Position numbers and translations under genes: made by a program. From Chitinophaga pinensis (GTDB lineage: Bacteria > Bacteroidota > Bacteroidia > Chitinophagales > CAMDFR01), in the NCBI GenBank assembly GCA_945897725.1, contig CAMDFR010000008.1, positions 46,055 to 110,054 of the forward strand: DNA of 64,000 nt, read 5' to 3'. The notes below the pieces were generated by a model, which saw nothing but the letters and a program-made list of their open reading frames with translations, made no database searches and was not told the origin of the DNA. The stretch's first letter is position 1; every line of letters starts with the position of its first letter. This document shows positions 1 to 8,781 of the stretch, in pieces.

Positions 1-664
1 ACTCAAACACAGAACCATTGCTGCTCGTGTAATACGGCGACCCATTGGTAGACGATTGAAGGCGAACATATTTATTGTTTCCAGAAGGAAAAGTCAAATA
101 CAAATAAATTCCCGCTAGAGAATCGTTTCTACCTGCATCTGGATGAGGCCTTACCTGAAGCGAATCAAAAGGATACAAATTTGGAATATAAGTAGAAGCT
201 GTTAATAATTTGTCTGACTTCTTTATGTACAGATGATAGTTCGTATTCTCCTCACCTAGCAATGATCCCACACCTGTTATGGTCCAGTTTAAAATATCAG
301 GAATGGTATAGATACAAATTTCTGGAGCCGTTGCGCCACTTCCAAAATCATAACCAAAAGCTGCGGCAATCCTTGGATCGCTGATGCAAAATTCTTGTAA
401 TTGTGTGGTATCGCCTGCATCGGTGTAAATCATGATTTGATCAACATCATGTACAAAATAAGCACCCAAATCATTAAAATTTAAGCCACCAAAAAAAGCG
501 GCATTCTTAGTCAACAAAATAAATGGAGGTTGCCCTACTTCGATACTACCTTCTACTACAATCTTGTCTTTAGGAGTAGGTAAATCAACCGTTATTTCTT
601 TGGTACAGGATTGCAATGCGAGGTACATACAAGCTGTCAGAAATAAAAAAATATTATTTTTCAT
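1..664 (-). CDS. DUF4249 family lipoprotein, 3' part outside window
   Basis: The reading frame is open from an ATG at 664 down to the window edge, giving about 221 N-terminal residues; the rest lies outside. It starts with a lipoprotein signal (hydrophobic stretch, then LALQSC with Cys20), followed by the mature start TKEITVDLP and KIVVEGSIE, typical of DUF4249. In Bacteroidota this family is usually coded directly after a TonB-dependent receptor, and here the receptor gene ends 37 bp upstream on the same strand. The protein is inferred to be a surface or periplasmic accessory of that receptor. Its substrate cannot be told. It is incomplete only because the window ends. Confidence 0.85.
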   Translation of the reverse strand, partial: MKNNIFLFLTACMYLALQSCTKEITVDLPTPKDKIVVEGSIEVGQPPFILLTKNAAFFGGLNFNDLGAYFVHDVDQIMIYTDAGDTTQLQEFCISDPRIAAAFGYDFGSGATAPEICIYTIPDILNWTITGVGSLLGEENTNYHLYIKKSDKLLTASTYIPNLYPFDSLQVRPHPDAGRNDSLAGIYLYLTFPSGNNKYVRLQSSTNGSPYYTSSNGSVFE

Positions 665-701
665 GAGTGAATATGATTTAAAAAAGTCTTTTTGTGAGAT
701 A

Positions 702-3062
702 TTAGATTTTAAAATTCCAAGTAATGGAAGGTAAGATTGGAAACAGAGAAACTTGTTTTGCTTTGACATCTAAATTTCCTTGCGAAGCACTTCCATCAAC
801 ACTATAGTAAATGAAGTAGGGATTTTTTCTGCTGTATACATTGTAAATGCTTACTGCAATATCCGAATACCATTTTTTGTCCTTGATCACGTAGGTTAAT
901 GATACATCCCATCGATGATAAGGCACCAATCTATAACCATTTCTATCACCATATTCATTCACTATTTGACCACCGATAAAATAACGACCAATAGGCAAGG
1001 TGGTGGTATTTCCAGTACCATAAACAAATACCGTAGAGAGATTTAATTTTTTGGTCACATCCCATTGTAATACCACTGACAGATCATGTCTTCGATCGTA
1101 TTTTGCTGGAAATTTTACACCATTGTTAAGTTCAGGAAATTTACGCCATGTATAAGACAATGTATAACCTATCCAACCAGTAAATTTACCTTTAGCTTTT
1201 TTGACAAAAAATTCGAGTCCATAGGCTTGCCCTTTGCCATAAGTAAATCCATTTTCGGGATCTTGATCGATTTGCGCGACATAACTTTCACCAAACTCTA
1301 TTTGGTTCGACATATCCTTATAATAAGCCTCTATCGATGTTTCGAACATATCATCTTTATAATTTTGAAAATATCCTAAGGAATATTGAACAACCGTTTG
1401 CGGCTTTACTCTATCAGTACTAGGAACCCATACATCGAATGGAAGCGTGGTGGTAGAGTTAGACACAAGATGCATATACTGCTTATTGACCGTGATACCC
1501 GCTTTAATCGATATATTATTATTGATTCTGAAACGACTGCTGAAACGAGGTTCTAGACCGCCATATGTTTTGATATTGTCGCTGCGAGTGAATTCTACAG
1601 TATCAATCACTCCGTTGTTACGATAGAATTTTTTGAAAGGTCCTGTAAAGGTAAAGCCCGAAAAACGTAAGCCTACATTCAATTTCAACCAATCCGTCAC
1701 AGCAATATCATCCAAGATATAGGCTGCATATTCATGAGCTACTTTTAACTTATTTGCTTGTACATCGAAGGTAATATCTCCTACCTTACCTGTGGTAATG
1801 CTAGGTGTAAAACCATGATGGGTATAATTGACACCGAATTTAACAGCATTTCTGATGGTAGGAAAATAATCAAAATCGATAACCCCATTTACATCACGTA
1901 CACCACTTTTTAGTTTGAATAAGATATCACCAAAACCAGCTGTTGCATCAAAATTATAGTTATTGTAAATCAGTGATGTATTCATGAATAATTTGTCATT
2001 AAACAAATGATTCCAACGCATGGTGGCAGTAGCATTGCCCCATTTTAGGTTGGCATCAAAAGAGCCACCTTGATCTTTAAACGAGAAGGCATCACGACCA
2101 AAATAGCCGCTTAAGAACAATCGATCTTTATCAGAAAATTTATAATTTATTTTACCATTCAAATCATAGAAATAATAGGAATTTCCTGCTAGTGATCCTC
2201 CTTGGTAGTTTTTGAGTAAAGCTTTTGAAAACAAGTCCACATAAGTTCTTCGAGCTGAAACAATGACAGAGCATTTTTCCTTTTTGATGGGCCCTTGAAT
2301 CGTTAGTCGGGAAGCTAGTATCCCTATTCCACCATCTGCATGCCACTTCTTCATATTTCCTTCCTTCATAGAAATATCAAGTACAGAAGAAGAACGTCCT
2401 CCAAAATTAGCAGGCATACCACCTTTGATCAGTGTGGTGTTTTTAATGATATCTCCATTAAAAATAGAAAAGAATCCGAAGAGATGTCCCGGATTGTATA
2501 CGACAGCATTATCCAACAATACAAGATTTTGATCTGGTCCTCCACCACGAACATAAAAGCCACTATTCCCTTCCCCTGCACTCATCACACCGGGCAAGAG
2601 TTGAATAGCCCTCATTACATCTACTTCACCAAGTAAAGCGGGTAATTTTTTTACATTTTCCATATTGAGCTCTACCCTACCCATATCGGTGCTTTCAACG
2701 TTTTTATCGCTTCGCTGCGCAATCACCACTACTTCTTTCGCCATGATATCATTACTTACCATCTCTACATTTTTTTTGAGATTGGCCTCGATTTTTATCA
2801 CAGATTCTTGAGAAGTATACCCTACATAAGTATATGATATGGTATAAGTACCGGCTGGGAGCGTCACAGAATAAAAACCATAATTATTAGCTACTACCCC
2901 TTGTTTGAGCTCCTTTACATAGACATTGGCACCAATCAAACCTTCAGAAGTTTTTATATCTCGGATAAATCCGCTAATGATAAACTTAGATTGAGAAAAA
3001 AGGCAAAGATTCAAGAATAAAAAGAGACAAAGAAGGATGTTTTTTTTGATGAGCTGATTCAT
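702..3062 (-). CDS. TonB-dependent receptor with carboxypeptidase-regulatory-like domain
   Basis: A 786-aa outer-membrane transporter. Residues 1-25 are a signal peptide ending LCLFSQS. About 27-110 form the carboxypeptidase D regulatory-like beta-sandwich (GANVYV, GFYSVTLPAGTY). About 115-225 are the plug, with the conserved LLPGV, YVRGGG and LLDNAVVYNP motifs. The rest is beta-barrel and ends in aromatic NFKI. Such receptors import substrates using TonB-ExbBD energy. It is the first gene of a two-gene unit with the DUF4249 lipoprotein. The ligand is unknown; it lacks the SusC-type layout with a SusD partner. A -7 box and a 12-bp palindrome lie just upstream, so regulation by a DNA-binding protein is plausible. 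Confidence 0.93.
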   Translation of the reverse strand: MNQLIKKNILLCLFLFLNLCLFSQSKFIISGFIRDIKTSEGLIGANVYVKELKQGVVANNYGFYSVTLPAGTYTISYTYVGYTSQESVIKIEANLKKNVEMVSNDIMAKEVVVIAQRSDKNVESTDMGRVELNMENVKKLPALLGEVDVMRAIQLLPGVMSAGEGNSGFYVRGGGPDQNLVLLDNAVVYNPGHLFGFFSIFNGDIIKNTTLIKGGMPANFGGRSSSVLDISMKEGNMKKWHADGGIGILASRLTIQGPIKKEKCSVIVSARRTYVDLFSKALLKNYQGGSLAGNSYYFYDLNGKINYKFSDKDRLFLSGYFGRDAFSFKDQGGSFDANLKWGNATATMRWNHLFNDKLFMNTSLIYNNYNFDATAGFGDILFKLKSGVRDVNGVIDFDYFPTIRNAVKFGVNYTHHGFTPSITTGKVGDITFDVQANKLKVAHEYAAYILDDIAVTDWLKLNVGLRFSGFTFTGPFKKFYRNNGVIDTVEFTRSDNIKTYGGLEPRFSSRFRINNNISIKAGITVNKQYMHLVSNSTTTLPFDVWVPSTDRVKPQTVVQYSLGYFQNYKDDMFETSIEAYYKDMSNQIEFGESYVAQIDQDPENGFTYGKGQAYGLEFFVKKAKGKFTGWIGYTLSYTWRKFPELNNGVKFPAKYDRRHDLSVVLQWDVTKKLNLSTVFVYGTGNTTTLPIGRYFIGGQIVNEYGDRNGYRLVPYHRWDVSLTYVIKDKKWYSDIAVSIYNVYSRKNPYFIYYSVDGSASQGNLDVKAKQVSLFPILPSITWNFKI

Positions 3063-3087
3063 GATATGTTCTTAGATAAATACATTA

Positions 3088-3095
3088 CAAAATTA
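3088..3095 (-). promoter_or_regulatory. -7 box of the TonB receptor/DUF4249 unit
   Basis: On the minus strand the sequence reads TAATTTTG, matching TAnnTTTG, 25 bp before the receptor ATG. No clear TTG -33 element is seen at the usual distance. A perfect palindrome (3102-3113) takes up the expected spacer. Confidence 0.55.
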
Positions 3096-3101
3096 CATAA
3101 C

Positions 3102-3113
3102 TATAACGTTATA
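3102..3113. promoter_or_regulatory. Candidate operator palindrome TATAACGTTATA
   Basis: A perfect 12-bp palindrome directly upstream of the -7 box of the receptor gene, where a bound repressor or activator would affect RNA polymerase. The regulator is unknown; AT-rich palindromes can occur by chance. Confidence 0.3.
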
Positions 3114-3295
3114 CATAGGAAAAGGTTGAAGAATAGTCAAAAATACCTTTTTTTAACAATTGGATAATAGAAAGGCTTGCTACCTGCCGTATTAAAAAAT
3201 GACGGTCACATCAAAATCTAAGTCTCCTTTTTGATGAGATTTTGTAGCACTCTAATGGCGTTCGTTGAGTTTGTTTTCTTTACCAGAAAGGCATG

Positions 3296-4975
3296 TTATA
3301 TTTTCTGAATATTAATGTACATCTTTTCTTGATTGATCACAAATTTTTTCACTTTGCGCACGCGCACGTCGAAGCTCGACCAATTCGTAGATGCCATGGC
3401 ATAATCCTTCTTGCCATTTAAGTCGTAATAAAATCTCATTTGAAAATTAGGAGCATCCGCTTTCCATTTATAATAAATCGTTTTCATGAATTTATTTTTA
3501 TCCTCAATTTTATAAATCAAGGTTGGAATTTCCGGGTGTTTTAAATATTGCTCAAACAATGGCCTTAGGCTCTTCCTAGACCTAGATTCAAAGTATCTAA
3601 CCACATCATTATAATCGATATTTTTGAGTTTAAATGTTTTGGAAGCAAAGTCATGAATCATGCCGAACCAAAGAGAATCATTATTTACAACTGTTCTTAA
3701 GGTGTTTAAAAAGAGGCAGGACTTATTATACATATCACCTGCTCCTTCATTATTTACCCCATATTTTCCTTGAATGGGTTCTTTGTTAGCAACGCCCTTT
3801 TGCTTTGCATGGATATAATCTTGGGCTTTCTTTTTGCCGTATAATTCTTCCACATAAACGGACTCGGAATAGGTGCAAAAACCTTCATGTATCCATAAAT
3901 CTGCTAGGTCTTTACAGCTCACACTGTTGCCCCACCATTCATGACCAGATTCGTGTATAATGATGTAATCGAAGTCTAATCCAATGCCTGAAAAATCTCG
4001 ACCATCATAGCCAATTTTGTATTTATTCCCATAGGCAATGGCACCTTGATGTTCCATTCCTAAATATGGGGTTTCTACCAAGGCATAACCATCGTTCCAA
4101 AAAGGATAAGGCCCGAAATACTTTTCATAGCATGCCATCATCGGCTTTACTTGCGTAAATTGTTTTTTGGCTTTCTCCAAATTATATGGCAGCACATAGT
4201 AGTCCAAGGCTAAGTCTGTTGTCATTTCCGTGCTATGATAAGCATCAGAAAAGTGCATATAATTTCCGATATTGAGTGTCACATTATAGTTATTGATGGG
4301 ATAAGATACCTTCCAAGTGGTCGTTCTTGTGCTATCTATATTTTTAGTATCAGTCAACATCATACCATTGCCTACAAATTGTAAATCTGAAGGAATCGTA
4401 CAAGTAATTTTCATACTATCTGGTTCATCACTCAACTCATCTTTGCATGGCCACCAAAGACTTGCCCCAGTTCCTTCACAAGCCACCGCTATCCAATCCT
4501 TGCCATCGTTGTCCTTCGCCCAAACAAAACCACCATCCCAAGGGGCTCTTTTTGCCTTGATGGGTACACCATGATACACGATTCGAATTTTATCTTTGGA
4601 CTTCGGCAAAATACTTTTGTCCATGGTGACAAAGATGGCATTTCCATCTCTTCTATAGATCAAGGGAATTTCATTATGCTCAATCTTGTCGATGACCATA
4701 TTTTCAAACAAATCGATTTGAAGGCTATCAAACTTTTTATTGGCAGTGAAGTACATCGTATTATAGCCAGAAATTGATTTATCAGCGACATTTAGTTTGA
4801 TGTTCAAATCATAAAAATTGACATCATAGCAAGTTCTTTCGGGCCTTAAGCCGCCTCTGAGCGAATCGGAATGGGAGAAAGAAGCGGGCATGCCATCTAA
4901 TAGTTGCGCACGAACGACACTACAAAACATAATAAATGTTAATAGCAGCGTGTATTTAATTGAACCTTTTCTCAT
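3296..4975 (-). CDS. M1 family metallopeptidase (aminopeptidase), secreted
   Basis: A 559-aa zinc aminopeptidase counted from ATG 4975. The zinc site is HESGH (His341, Glu342, His345) with the third ligand Glu364 in IHEGF, at the M1 spacing. GMEHQ (306-310) stands where GAMEN, the exopeptidase motif, is usual. A signal peptide (TFIMFCSVVRAQ) implies periplasmic or exported action on peptides. The frame can extend to TTG 5002, but ATG 4975 is preferred because it has AAGGAA just upstream and starts directly on the signal peptide. It lacks the long C-terminal helical domain of full-length M1 enzymes such as PepN, as is common in Bacteroidota M1 proteins. Its promoter faces that of the divergent phosphoesterase gene. 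Confidence 0.92.
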   Translation of the reverse strand: MRKGSIKYTLLLTFIMFCSVVRAQLLDGMPASFSHSDSLRGGLRPERTCYDVNFYDLNIKLNVADKSISGYNTMYFTANKKFDSLQIDLFENMVIDKIEHNEIPLIYRRDGNAIFVTMDKSILPKSKDKIRIVYHGVPIKAKRAPWDGGFVWAKDNDGKDWIAVACEGTGASLWWPCKDELSDEPDSMKITCTIPSDLQFVGNGMMLTDTKNIDSTRTTTWKVSYPINNYNVTLNIGNYMHFSDAYHSTEMTTDLALDYYVLPYNLEKAKKQFTQVKPMMACYEKYFGPYPFWNDGYALVETPYLGMEHQGAIAYGNKYKIGYDGRDFSGIGLDFDYIIIHESGHEWWGNSVSCKDLADLWIHEGFCTYSESVYVEELYGKKKAQDYIHAKQKGVANKEPIQGKYGVNNEGAGDMYNKSCLFLNTLRTVVNNDSLWFGMIHDFASKTFKLKNIDYNDVVRYFESRSRKSLRPLFEQYLKHPEIPTLIYKIEDKNKFMKTIYYKWKADAPNFQMRFYYDLNGKKDYAMASTNWSSFDVRVRKVKKFVINQEKMYINIQKI

Positions 4976-4990
4976 TTCCTTATGTAATAA

Positions 4991-4998
4991 TAACTTTG
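4991..4998 (+). promoter_or_regulatory. -7 box for the metallophosphoesterase gene
   Basis: TAACTTTG matches TAnnTTTG, 40 bp before the ATG at 5039. It lies between the M1 gene start and the opposing -7 box at 5016-5023. No good -33 element is seen. Confidence 0.45.
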
Positions 4999-5015
4999 AC
5001 AAACAATTTACCTCT

Positions 5016-5023
5016 CAAAAATA
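5016..5023 (-). promoter_or_regulatory. -7 box for the M1 peptidase gene
   Basis: On the minus strand TATTTTTG matches TAnnTTTG, 40 bp before ATG 4975. It faces the plus-strand box at 4991-4998, so two polymerases could hardly bind at once. Confidence 0.5.
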
Positions 5024-5038
5024 CAACACTCAATTTCA

Positions 5039-6298
5039 ATGGCGAAACTTTATTTTTTTAGCATACTTTTCATCATCCTCTATGCCTCTATTGAAGTGTA
5101 TGCTTTTCAAGCGTTTAGAACAGTTGCCGCCGCATGGTCGTCGTGGCCAAGAAGGATCACATACCTCTTGTATTGGTCTATCATCATCCTTGGCTTTGTT
5201 TTTTGGATTTTAAGAATGACGGGTAATTTTGACCACATGCCAAAAGCCATGAAGACATGGGGTTCAGGTATATTTATCACAGCTCTTTTCTGTAAACTCA
5301 TTATAATTTTATTTATGTTGGGGGACGATGCCATTAGGTTAACAAAATGGATTTCACTAAAGTATAATGGCTCCAATACCTCTATTTCAGGGTCATCTGA
5401 TGCAAAAATATCTCGCTCTACATTTATTTCTACAGCAGCCATTCTTACTGCTGGTATTCCATTTTATTTCAGCATGAAAGGAATCTTTATTGATGCCTTA
5501 AATTTTAAATTACGAACAGTCAAAATTCCACTCAAGAATTTACCCAAAAGTTTTGAGGGATTTAAAATCGCACAGATCTCAGATATTCATAGTGGAAGTT
5601 TGAATGATTTAAAAAAAGTAAAACATGGCATTGATATGTTGAATGGCTTAAAGGCTGATGTCATTTTTTTTACTGGAGATTTGGTGAATGATATAGCCAC
5701 CGAAGTAGTAGAATTCAAAGAATTATTTGCATCCTTAAAAGCAAAGCATGGTGTGATGTCGATCACTGGCAATCATGATTATGGCGATTATGTAAACTGG
5801 GATAGCAAGGAAGCAAAACAACAAAACCTGAATGACTTGATTCAGCATCACAAAGACATGGGTTGGGATATTTTAATGAATGAGCATCGCTTTATTGAAC
5901 ATGAGGATGGTAAATTGGCTATTATCGGCATAGAAAATTATGGCGAAAATCTAAGATTTCCTAAGTATGGTAAAATGGATAAAGCCTATCCTGGCGTTGA
6001 AAATGCGGATGTGAAGCTTTTATTGTCTCATGATCCATCGCATTGGGATGGACAGGTAAGGAAAGAATATCCAGACATCGACGTTATGTTTGCTGGACAT
6101 ACCCATGGATTTCAAATGGGCATAGAAAACAAATACTTCAAATGGAGCCCTTCTAAATTTGTCTATAAACAATGGGCAGGTCTTTACCAGGAAGGCAAAC
6201 AGTTCTTGTATGTCAATCGCGGTTTTGGTTTTCTTGGCTATCCAGGTAGAATTGGTATTTTACCAGAAGTTACTTTGATTGAACTTGTTCAAGGATAA
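5039..6298 (+). CDS. Membrane-anchored metallophosphoesterase (calcineurin-like)
   Basis: A 419-aa protein. The N-terminal 150 residues hold about four membrane segments (near 1-22, 42-59, 74-95 and 129-146). A calcineurin-like phosphoesterase domain follows, with all metal-site motifs: DIH (182-184), GDLVND (from 213), GNHD (244-247), SHDPSH and GHTHG near the C-terminus. YkuE-type members of this layout act on phosphodiesters at or near the membrane, for example lipid A precursors or modified lipids; the substrate here is not shown. The gene is divergent from the M1 peptidase with about 60 bp between starts. The catalytic residues look intact, so an active enzyme is expected. Confidence 0.92.
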   Translation: MAKLYFFSILFIILYASIEVYAFQAFRTVAAAWSSWPRRITYLLYWSIIILGFVFWILRMTGNFDHMPKAMKTWGSGIFITALFCKLIIILFMLGDDAIRLTKWISLKYNGSNTSISGSSDAKISRSTFISTAAILTAGIPFYFSMKGIFIDALNFKLRTVKIPLKNLPKSFEGFKIAQISDIHSGSLNDLKKVKHGIDMLNGLKADVIFFTGDLVNDIATEVVEFKELFASLKAKHGVMSITGNHDYGDYVNWDSKEAKQQNLNDLIQHHKDMGWDILMNEHRFIEHEDGKLAIIGIENYGENLRFPKYGKMDKAYPGVENADVKLLLSHDPSHWDGQVRKEYPDIDVMFAGHTHGFQMGIENKYFKWSPSKFVYKQWAGLYQEGKQFLYVNRGFGFLGYPGRIGILPEVTLIELVQG

Positions 6299-6445
6299 GT
6301 GGCATCCAACCTGATTTAAGGATATTCGGTAAAAGATTTAGTGACCGCATTTCAGCCCCGTTTCTTCTTATTTACAAACATTTTATACGTTGATAAAAAA
6401 CGTGGATGGCTACTGGATTCTAAATAATTTAGCCTTCTAAATTAA

Positions 6446-8731
6446 GTGTTTGTGAAGTTAAAATTTTATTCGATTTCAATTCTTATTTGTATACTATCAA
6501 TTAGCTTGCAAAGCTATGCACAAAAAAGCGTAGGAACCATCAAAGGCTTTGTGTATGATTCAAAAAGTGCTGAGCCACTTCCCTATGCAAATGTGCAATT
6601 GGTTGGAAGCAGTCAGGTTGCTGTCACCGATATCAATGGTTTTTTCAATTTGCCGAATGTAAACGTAGGAAGCTATAAACTCTTAATCAAGTTTATTGGC
6701 TATAATATGGATTCATCGATTGTTAGTGTTGAAGAAAATAAAACAAGCAATCTAAAATTGTTTCTCAAGGAGTCTGAAACCACACTGAATGAGATAAAAA
6801 TTGACGTAAAGAAACAAGAACGAAAAACTCAAACGCAGGTTTCTACAATTTCCTTCAATGCCAAAACGATTAACAAGATACCTACCATTGGTGGTGAACC
6901 AGAATTAGCACAATTCTTACAAATTATTCCAGGGGTGGTCTTTACGGGAGACCAAGGTGGACAAATTTACATTCGTGGAGGTGGTGCCATCAATACCCTT
7001 TTCTTGTTGGATGGAATGCCCGTATATAATCCTTTTCATTCCATAGGCTTATATTCTGTTTATGAATCGGAAATCATCAAAAATGTGGATGTATTGACTG
7101 GAGGCTTTCCTGCGGAATATGGCAACAGAACGACTGCGGTAATAGATGTTACAACACGTGATGGTAATAAAAAGAAAATTTCTGGTAAGCTTAGTGCCAA
7201 TACTTTCATGAGCAAAGCCATATTAGAAGGACCTTTATGGAAGTTTAAGGAAGATAGAGGTAATGGTACCTTCATTTTGACGGGAAAATATTCCTATATA
7301 GATAAATCTTCAAAAGCGATTTATCCTTGGGTAAAGGAAGGCATTCCTTATAAGTTTAGAGATGTTTATGGTAAGTTAAATTTCAATACCAAATCTGGAA
7401 GTAAGTTCAATCTTTTTGGTTTCAATTTTAGAGACAAGGCCACTTTTAATAAAGTTTCAGAAACGGGTTGGAATGCTTGGGGCATGGGCGCCAATTTTAT
7501 TTTAGTTCCTATCAAGGGTAAGTTTTTCTTAAACATGCTATTCAATTATTCCAACTATTCTTTAAATCAAATAGAAGCAGATGGCAGACCTAGAAATTCT
7601 TCCATTGGTGGATTTAACTTGGGTATGAACTTTACCTACTACGTAAAAAATGGAGATTTAAAATATGGTATTCAAGTAACCGGATTTAAAACCATCTTTG
7701 AATTCTCTAATCAGTTGGGCATTAAGATTGATCAAAATCAAAACACCACCGAAATGGCTGCTTATGCCACCTTCCGTAAAACCTTCGGGAAATTGGTGTT
7801 AGAACCAGGCATTAGAATTCAATATTATGGATCCTTAGGAGAGATTTCTCCAGAACCAAGACTGCGTATGAAATTCAATTTCCATGATCGTTTTAGAATG
7901 AAAATAGCTACGGGGCTCTATTCCCAAAACTTAATTAGCACGAAATCGGATAGAGATATTGTGAATCTTTTTAGTGGATTTTTATCTGGACCAGAAGAGG
8001 AATTGCTAAAAATTGATGGTAATGCAGCGAAGAGTAAATTACAACATGCGGTTCACGCGATTCTTGGTTTTGAATATGAACCAGTAAACAATCTGACCAT
8101 TAATGTTGAACCCTATTATATCTATAATTGGCAATTGATAAATATCAATAGAAATAAATTGTTTCAGAGTGATCCAAATTATATGATTGAGAAAGGAAGC
8201 TCTTATGGAATTGATTTTTTATTAAAATTCGAAACAAAGCGATTGTTCCTATGGGGTGGATATTCTCTAGCATGGGTAAAGAGAAATGACGGAACACAAG
8301 TTTATCCAACCAATTTCGATAGAAGAAATAATATCAATTTGGCTGGCTCCTACAGCTTTGGTAAAAAATTAAATTGGGAAGTAAGTTTGAGATTCAATTT
8401 CGGAAGTGGTTTTCCATTTACACGAACGGCTGGCTTCTACGAAGACCTGCAACTCAGCAACAACGTGAATACAAACATCAATGGAGAGAATGGACAATTA
8501 GGCATCTTATATGAGAACAAATTAAATCAAGGTAGATTACCACTATACCATCGATTGGATCTTGGTTTAAAAAAGAAATGGAAGATTGGTAAGAATCTAG
8601 AAATAGAATCTAATATTAGCCTAAGCAATGTCTATGATAGAAAAAATATTTTTTATATCAATAGAGTTACTCAAGAAAAAATATATCAACTGCCAATACT
8701 ACCAACGATTGGAATATCGTTTAAGTTTTAA
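6446..8731 (+). CDS. TonB-dependent receptor with carboxypeptidase-regulatory-like domain
   Basis: A 761-aa outer-membrane receptor. The signal peptide ends at QSYAQ; the regulatory-like domain is about 29-110 (GFVYDSKSAEPLPYANVQL). The plug is about 125-250, with QIIPGV, IYIRGGG and LFLLDGMPVYNP; the barrel ends in GISFKF. No ATG fits: the frame opens with GTG at 6446 (VFVKLKF), with a second GTG at 6452 as the alternative. It differs clearly from the receptor at 702-3062 and has no DUF4249 partner. The next gene on the strand is a TPR protein 50 bp on, so an envelope operon running to about 17.6 kb is possible. Confidence 0.92.
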   Translation: MFVKLKFYSISILICILSISLQSYAQKSVGTIKGFVYDSKSAEPLPYANVQLVGSSQVAVTDINGFFNLPNVNVGSYKLLIKFIGYNMDSSIVSVEENKTSNLKLFLKESETTLNEIKIDVKKQERKTQTQVSTISFNAKTINKIPTIGGEPELAQFLQIIPGVVFTGDQGGQIYIRGGGAINTLFLLDGMPVYNPFHSIGLYSVYESEIIKNVDVLTGGFPAEYGNRTTAVIDVTTRDGNKKKISGKLSANTFMSKAILEGPLWKFKEDRGNGTFILTGKYSYIDKSSKAIYPWVKEGIPYKFRDVYGKLNFNTKSGSKFNLFGFNFRDKATFNKVSETGWNAWGMGANFILVPIKGKFFLNMLFNYSNYSLNQIEADGRPRNSSIGGFNLGMNFTYYVKNGDLKYGIQVTGFKTIFEFSNQLGIKIDQNQNTTEMAAYATFRKTFGKLVLEPGIRIQYYGSLGEISPEPRLRMKFNFHDRFRMKIATGLYSQNLISTKSDRDIVNLFSGFLSGPEEELLKIDGNAAKSKLQHAVHAILGFEYEPVNNLTINVEPYYIYNWQLININRNKLFQSDPNYMIEKGSSYGIDFLLKFETKRLFLWGGYSLAWVKRNDGTQVYPTNFDRRNNINLAGSYSFGKKLNWEVSLRFNFGSGFPFTRTAGFYEDLQLSNNVNTNINGENGQLGILYENKLNQGRLPLYHRLDLGLKKKWKIGKNLEIESNISLSNVYDRKNIFYINRVTQEKIYQLPILPTIGISFKF

Positions 8732-8781
8732 GAAATAAATTGAAGTCATTACTGAAATGATCATACAATAGCAAAACACAC

